A DNA stretch of 54,064 bases from DASPJL01 sp035628645 (GTDB lineage Bacteria > Bacteroidota > Bacteroidia > Cytophagales > Cyclobacteriaceae), in contig DASPJL010000054.1 in assembly GCA_035628645.1 (NCBI GenBank), positions 1 to 54,064 on the forward strand. The letters run 5' to 3'. Both the position numbers and the translations under genes were made by a program. Of this stretch, positions 49,969 through 54,064 are shown piece after piece. The notes beneath the pieces are model-generated. The model was not told where the DNA came from. It saw only the letters and a program-made list of their open reading frames with translations, and did no database searches. Numbering within the stretch: the stretch's first letter is position 1; the number at the start of each line of letters is the position of its first letter.

Positions 49969-52900
49969 ATGATCACAATGAGTACAAAAAAAATCAGGGA
50001 TTTGTCTTTCATAAATCCTGCAAAATTGCCTCCATCCCTCTGGAAGATTACAGGGCTTTTCCTGCTTTTCTCCATGGGAATTAACCTGGTTACTCTGGCA
50101 CAGGGAAAAATCAAAATAACAGGGAAAATAACATCAGAAGTCGAAAAAGAAGCCATTCCGGGCGCTAACGTTATTGTAAAAGGTACTACCATTGGCACCA
50201 CAACAGATATCGATGGAAACTATGCACTGGAAGTTGGCGAAAATGACATATTGATAATCTCCTATATCGGTTTCCAGCAGGAAGAAATACCTGTAGAAGG
50301 CCGGTCGGTTATTGATGTGGTGCTGGTGGAAGACCTTACTCAACTAGGCGAAGTAGTGGTCATCGGATATGGAACCCAGCAAAAAAAGGTAGTAACCGCG
50401 GCAACTGTAACGGTTAAAAGCCAGGACATCCAAAACACCAATAGCTTAAGAGTGGAACAAGCCCTACAGGGACAAACTCCTGGCGTTCAGATCAGCTCAA
50501 CTTCCGGCCAGCCTGGAGAAGGACTGAAAGTAAGAATCAGAGGAACTGGTACAATAGGTGAATCTGATCCTCTTTATGTCGTAGACGGTGTTCCCACCAC
50601 TGACATATCCTATTTAAATCCTTCAATGGTAGAGCGTGTAGACGTGTTGAAAGACGCGGCTTCCGCAGCTATTTATGGTGCCCGTGCTGCTAACGGAGTG
50701 GTATTGATCACCACTAAAAAAGGAAAAGAAGGAAAAATGCAAATTGCCCTGGACAGTTATTATGGTATTCAAAATCTCTATAAAAAACTTCCCTTGCTCG
50801 ATGCGCAGGAGTATGCTATTATAATGAACGAGGCAAATGTAAACTCTGGTCAGGCGCCGGTTTATTCACAAAGCCAAATAAATGCTTTTGGCGAAGGAAC
50901 AGATTGGATAGATGAAGCCACCAATGAAAATGCACCTATTCAGAATCATTCACTTACCGTTTCTGGCGGAAATGAAAAATCAGTTTTTTCTACTGCTCTG
51001 GGATATTTTCAGCAGGAAGGAATATTTGGCGGAAAAGCGAACAAATCTAATTTTGAGCGGTTATCCTTTACCATAAATTCAGACCACAAAGCCTACAAAG
51101 ACATTGTAAGAGTAGGGCAAAACCTAACGTATACCAATGTAAACAGAAGAGGCCTTCGGGTTGGGGGGATTTATAACAACTCCCTGAGAGGCCTTTTCAA
51201 CACTACACCAGTTTTTCCTGTATATGATGCCAACGGTGATTTTGCCAAATCTCCTGTCAATGCGGACGAAGTAAATCCTATTGCAGCCATGTACTACCAG
51301 GACTTTAACAAAACGATTACAGACCGTGTATTAGGAAATGTTTATGCCGAAATTCAACCGATCGAAGGATTAATATTCCGGTCCGATATTGGTGCTGATA
51401 TTTCATTAACCAACTATAATTCTTTCGATCCCACCTATGACCTTTCGCAAAGTTCAAGGAACCTTGTGAACAGCGCGCAACAAACAAGTTCCAGAAATAT
51501 CAGATGGAACTGGGACAATACACTGAGGTATTCAAGAAGCTTTGGTAATCATAACCTTGATGTTTTAATTGGTATTTCTGCACAGGAAAGCAGAGACATT
51601 GCAATGGGTGCCACCAAGGAGGGTTTAATATTTGATGATTTTGACCATGCGTATCTTACCAATGGTACAATCGACACAACGGTAATTGCATATGGCTACA
51701 GAACTGATTATGCACTTTACTCGCAATTTGGCCGGTTAAACTATAATTTCAATCAAAAGTATCTTTTAAGTGCCACGGTTAGAAGGGATGGCTCTTCAAA
51801 CTTTGGTCCTGATCAGCGTTATGGAATTTTCCCTTCCGTATCAGCAGGATGGGTGCTTAGTGAGGAAGGATTTTTAAGGGATGTTACATCCATCAGCCAG
51901 TTGAAATTAAGAGCAAGTTGGGGACAAAATGGTAATGACCGGGTACCTATTTATGGGCCAAACGGCCAAATGCTTGGCTTTCCTTATATGGCCACACTTT
52001 CCTCCAATGACAGGGATTATTACTTTGGCAGCAGCGATGTTAAATACATTGGCACGTCGCCTGACAAGATTGCCAACCCTGATTTAAAATGGGAAACTTC
52101 CGAACAAATTGATATTGGAATAGATGCTCGCATTTTTAAGAATATAGACATCTCCATGGATTATTATATCAAAACAACAAAAGACTGGTTAATTGTTGCG
52201 CCGGTTCCTGATTTGGTAGGTACAGATGCTCCGTGGATCAACGGAGGTGCAATTGAAAACAAAGGTTTTGAATTCCAGGTAGGCTACAACAATACTTTTG
52301 GGGATTTAAGTGTAGGCGTGAGCGCCAATGCAGCTTTCAACCAAAATAAAGTAACAGAGATCAACAACAGCGAAAAGATAATTCACGGTGATCCTAACCT
52401 TATTCAGGGATTAAGTGAAATCAACAGGGCTGAAGTTGGAAAACCGGTGGGTTATTTCTGGGGCTATAAAGTAGCTGGGATTTTCCAGAATGAAGAGGAA
52501 ATACAAAACTACAGAAACAATGAGAAAGTAGTACAACCTTCAGCAGTACCGGGTGATGTTAAATTTGTAGATCTTAATGGTGACGGATCAATCAATGATC
52601 TTGACAAAACCATGATCGGCGACCCTAACCCTGATGCTACCTATGGTTTTAATGTAAACTTAGGATATAAAGGATTTGACCTTTCTATCTACACTTATGG
52701 AATGGCTGGTAATCAAAACATGTTTGGTGTGCGGAATGTCGAAAGGTATTATTTCAATTACACTACAGATATCTTAAACAGATGGCACGGTGAGGGCACT
52801 TCCAATTCCGTTCCGAGAGTGACAAACGGTAGTGAAGCCAACAAGAATTACCTTAATTTCTCTGAATTATACATTCAGGATGCTTCCTTCTTCAGAATTA

Positions 52901-53136
52901 AATCATTGAATATCGGGTATGATTTTTCAAGACTTCTACCTAAGTCGCCATTCACTAAATTAAGGCTGTATGTCTCTGCAAACAATCTATTCACCTTTAC
53001 CAAATATAAAGGAATGGATCCTGAGATCGGATTTGGCGACAGGACCGGAAACAGATACAATATGACCTCCGGAGTGGATGTGGGTTATTACCCCCAGCCA
53101 AGATCTTTTATGACCGGTGTGAACATTCAATTTTAA
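49969..53136 (+). CDS. SusC/RagA TonB-dependent transporter without STN domain
   Basis: The protein has 1055 residues. A long leader (MITMSTKKIRDLSFINPAKL...) ends in a signal peptide near VTLAQG; the ATG three codons later is an alternative start. The mature protein begins directly with a carboxypeptidase-regulatory-like domain (ITGKITSEVEKEAIPGANVI), then the plug (SDPLYVVDGVPTTDI; VLKDAASAAIYGARAANGVV) and the barrel, ending GVNIQF. There is no STN module, in agreement with HTCS control of this locus instead of a sigma/FecR relay. It imports oligosaccharides across the outer membrane with energy from TonB. It pairs with the susD gene 12 bases downstream. Confidence 0.96.
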   Translation: MITMSTKKIRDLSFINPAKLPPSLWKITGLFLLFSMGINLVTLAQGKIKITGKITSEVEKEAIPGANVIVKGTTIGTTTDIDGNYALEVGENDILIISYIGFQQEEIPVEGRSVIDVVLVEDLTQLGEVVVIGYGTQQKKVVTAATVTVKSQDIQNTNSLRVEQALQGQTPGVQISSTSGQPGEGLKVRIRGTGTIGESDPLYVVDGVPTTDISYLNPSMVERVDVLKDAASAAIYGARAANGVVLITTKKGKEGKMQIALDSYYGIQNLYKKLPLLDAQEYAIIMNEANVNSGQAPVYSQSQINAFGEGTDWIDEATNENAPIQNHSLTVSGGNEKSVFSTALGYFQQEGIFGGKANKSNFERLSFTINSDHKAYKDIVRVGQNLTYTNVNRRGLRVGGIYNNSLRGLFNTTPVFPVYDANGDFAKSPVNADEVNPIAAMYYQDFNKTITDRVLGNVYAEIQPIEGLIFRSDIGADISLTNYNSFDPTYDLSQSSRNLVNSAQQTSSRNIRWNWDNTLRYSRSFGNHNLDVLIGISAQESRDIAMGATKEGLIFDDFDHAYLTNGTIDTTVIAYGYRTDYALYSQFGRLNYNFNQKYLLSATVRRDGSSNFGPDQRYGIFPSVSAGWVLSEEGFLRDVTSISQLKLRASWGQNGNDRVPIYGPNGQMLGFPYMATLSSNDRDYYFGSSDVKYIGTSPDKIANPDLKWETSEQIDIGIDARIFKNIDISMDYYIKTTKDWLIVAPVPDLVGTDAPWINGGAIENKGFEFQVGYNNTFGDLSVGVSANAAFNQNKVTEINNSEKIIHGDPNLIQGLSEINRAEVGKPVGYFWGYKVAGIFQNEEEIQNYRNNEKVVQPSAVPGDVKFVDLNGDGSINDLDKTMIGDPNPDATYGFNVNLGYKGFDLSIYTYGMAGNQNMFGVRNVERYYFNYTTDILNRWHGEGTSNSVPRVTNGSEANKNYLNFSELYIQDASFFRIKSLNIGYDFSRLLPKSPFTKLRLYVSANNLFTFTKYKGMDPEIGFGDRTGNRYNMTSGVDVGYYPQPRSFMTGVNIQF

Positions 53137-53148
53137 AAAGAATTCAAG

Positions 53149-54064
53149 ATGAAAAAACATATAACAATACTGACATTAGGCATTTTAATGCTGGGGTCAT
53201 GTTCGGAAGACTTTTTAGAAAAAGAACCTTCCACTCAAAAAACGGTAGAAACTTTTTACAACACTCCTCAGGATGCTTTTGAAGGTTTGGTAGCTGCCTA
53301 TGATATTCTTCAACAAGGCGATTACGGACACTTTTTAATGATGTCTGAAATTGCTTCTGACAATTGCTTTGGAGGTGCCGGAAAAACAGATGGTTTCGGA
53401 CACAACTACTGGGATTGGTTTAGAACGGAAAACAATCAAAATGGAAATGCCTGGAGAAAGTACTTTCAGGGAATCTATCGTTCCAATACAGTTCTTGCCA
53501 ACCTGGACAAAGTAGAATGGGGAAATCAATCTGAACTCAGAACGCAGTATGAAGCTGAAGCAAGGTTCCTTAGGGCTTTCTTTTACTTTGATGTGGTAAG
53601 ATTATTCGGAAATGTTCCTTTAATTACCAAACCACTTGAAGCAGGTGAATATGAGCAGCCTCAGGCGCCGGCAGAAGAAGTGTATAAACAAATCGCTGAA
53701 GATCTGACTTTCGCAATAGAAAACCTGCCTGCCACAGCTTTTGGAAGTATCAATCCCGGAGATTATGGAAGAGCAACAAAATGGGCTGCTGAAGCGATGA
53801 TGGGTAGAGTATTTCTTTTTTATACCGGATATTATCAAAAAGCAGACATTGCCGGTATAGCAACAAGAGACCAAGTAAGAGGTTATATTGACGATGTAAT
53901 TACAAACAGCGGGCATGCCCTTGTTCCTGAATACAGAAGGTTGTTCAGGGCTGCTTCCTGGGACACCAAGGATTATGTGGGCGAGGACAACATTGAAACT
54001 GTATTTGCCATAAAATATACTTTACAAGGCGTAAATCAATGGGGCCTAAACAGTGGAAACAGAT
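53149..54064 (+). CDS. SusD/RagB-family lipoprotein, cut by the window end
   Basis: The frame is open from the ATG at 53149 to the last base (about 305 codons), so the C-terminal part lies outside the window. The signal peptide MKKHITILTLGILMLGSC ends with the lipobox (C18), followed by SEDFLEKEPSTQKTVETFYN, the standard SusD start. The helical core is seen in YEAEARFLRAFFYFDVVRLF and ATKWAAEAMMGRVFLFYTGY. It should form the surface glycan-binding partner of the SusC gene 12 bases upstream. More genes of the second locus probably follow beyond the window. Confidence 0.94.
   Translation, partial: MKKHITILTLGILMLGSCSEDFLEKEPSTQKTVETFYNTPQDAFEGLVAAYDILQQGDYGHFLMMSEIASDNCFGGAGKTDGFGHNYWDWFRTENNQNGNAWRKYFQGIYRSNTVLANLDKVEWGNQSELRTQYEAEARFLRAFFYFDVVRLFGNVPLITKPLEAGEYEQPQAPAEEVYKQIAEDLTFAIENLPATAFGSINPGDYGRATKWAAEAMMGRVFLFYTGYYQKADIAGIATRDQVRGYIDDVITNSGHALVPEYRRLFRAASWDTKDYVGEDNIETVFAIKYTLQGVNQWGLNSGNR

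Noticed and set aside
1..54064. CRISPR array, insertion sequence, prophage or replication origin
   Set aside because: No regularly spaced repeats, transposase or integrase frames, terminal inverted repeats or DnaA-box cluster were seen.

Overview
The window looks like a chromosomal segment of an AT-rich Bacteroidota bacterium, most likely of the Cytophagales type. The evidence is two SusC/SusD polysaccharide-utilisation loci, a FecR/ECF sigma pair, a hybrid two-component regulator, the Bacteroidota promoter signature TTTG-N19..21-TANNTTTG, no obvious Shine-Dalgarno sequences, and many small lipoproteins. The assignment rests on gene content and family resemblance only; no search was run.

Region 1 (1-7.4 kb, all minus strand) holds a decayed PIN toxin with an intact ribbon-helix-helix antitoxin, a NYN/OST-HTH protein, a Gfo/Idh/MocA oxidoreductase, phosphoenolpyruvate carboxylase, a cation diffusion facilitator, an SGNH hydrolase and a small lipoprotein. 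Region 2 (7.6-18.9 kb, mixed strands) is metabolic and housekeeping: a DUF2027/Smr protein, a YbjN-like protein, a MocR regulator divergent from an EamA transporter, a PhzF-family enzyme, alanine dehydrogenase, a DUF1573 protein, a fused 2-oxoacid dehydrogenase E1, a lipoprotein, an orphan LuxE-like adenylating enzyme and a 39-residue lipoprotein behind a near-consensus promoter. Region 3 (18.9-24.3 kb, minus) reads hypothetical membrane protein, lgt, comEC, RNase P RNA and a sigma-54-type response regulator that lacks an HTH. Region 4 (24.4-28.8 kb, plus) is smc followed by a MntA/HepT toxin-antitoxin pair.

Region 5 (28.9-40.5 kb, minus) is a polysaccharide-utilisation locus in the order ECF sigma, FecR, SusC (with an STN domain), SusD, GH92, GH92. 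It suggests uptake of alpha-mannose-containing glycans under trans-envelope sigma/anti-sigma control. Region 6 (41.0-42.4 kb) has a frameshifted lipocalin-like lipoprotein, a doubtful small lipoprotein and an FMN reductase. Region 7 (42.4 kb to the end, plus) is a second locus: a structured leader, an HTCS regulator, a GH31 enzyme with a PA14 insert, SusC without STN, and SusD cut by the window edge. The GH31-PA14 layout suggests an alpha-xyloside or alpha-glucoside substrate. The two loci lie back to back and use different regulatory logic, and each SusC carries or lacks the signalling STN domain accordingly.

The intergenic DNA contains several families of degenerate short-word repeats. They tend to sit at gene 3' ends, and in one case they supply a stop codon. 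I found no tRNA, CRISPR array, insertion sequence or prophage.
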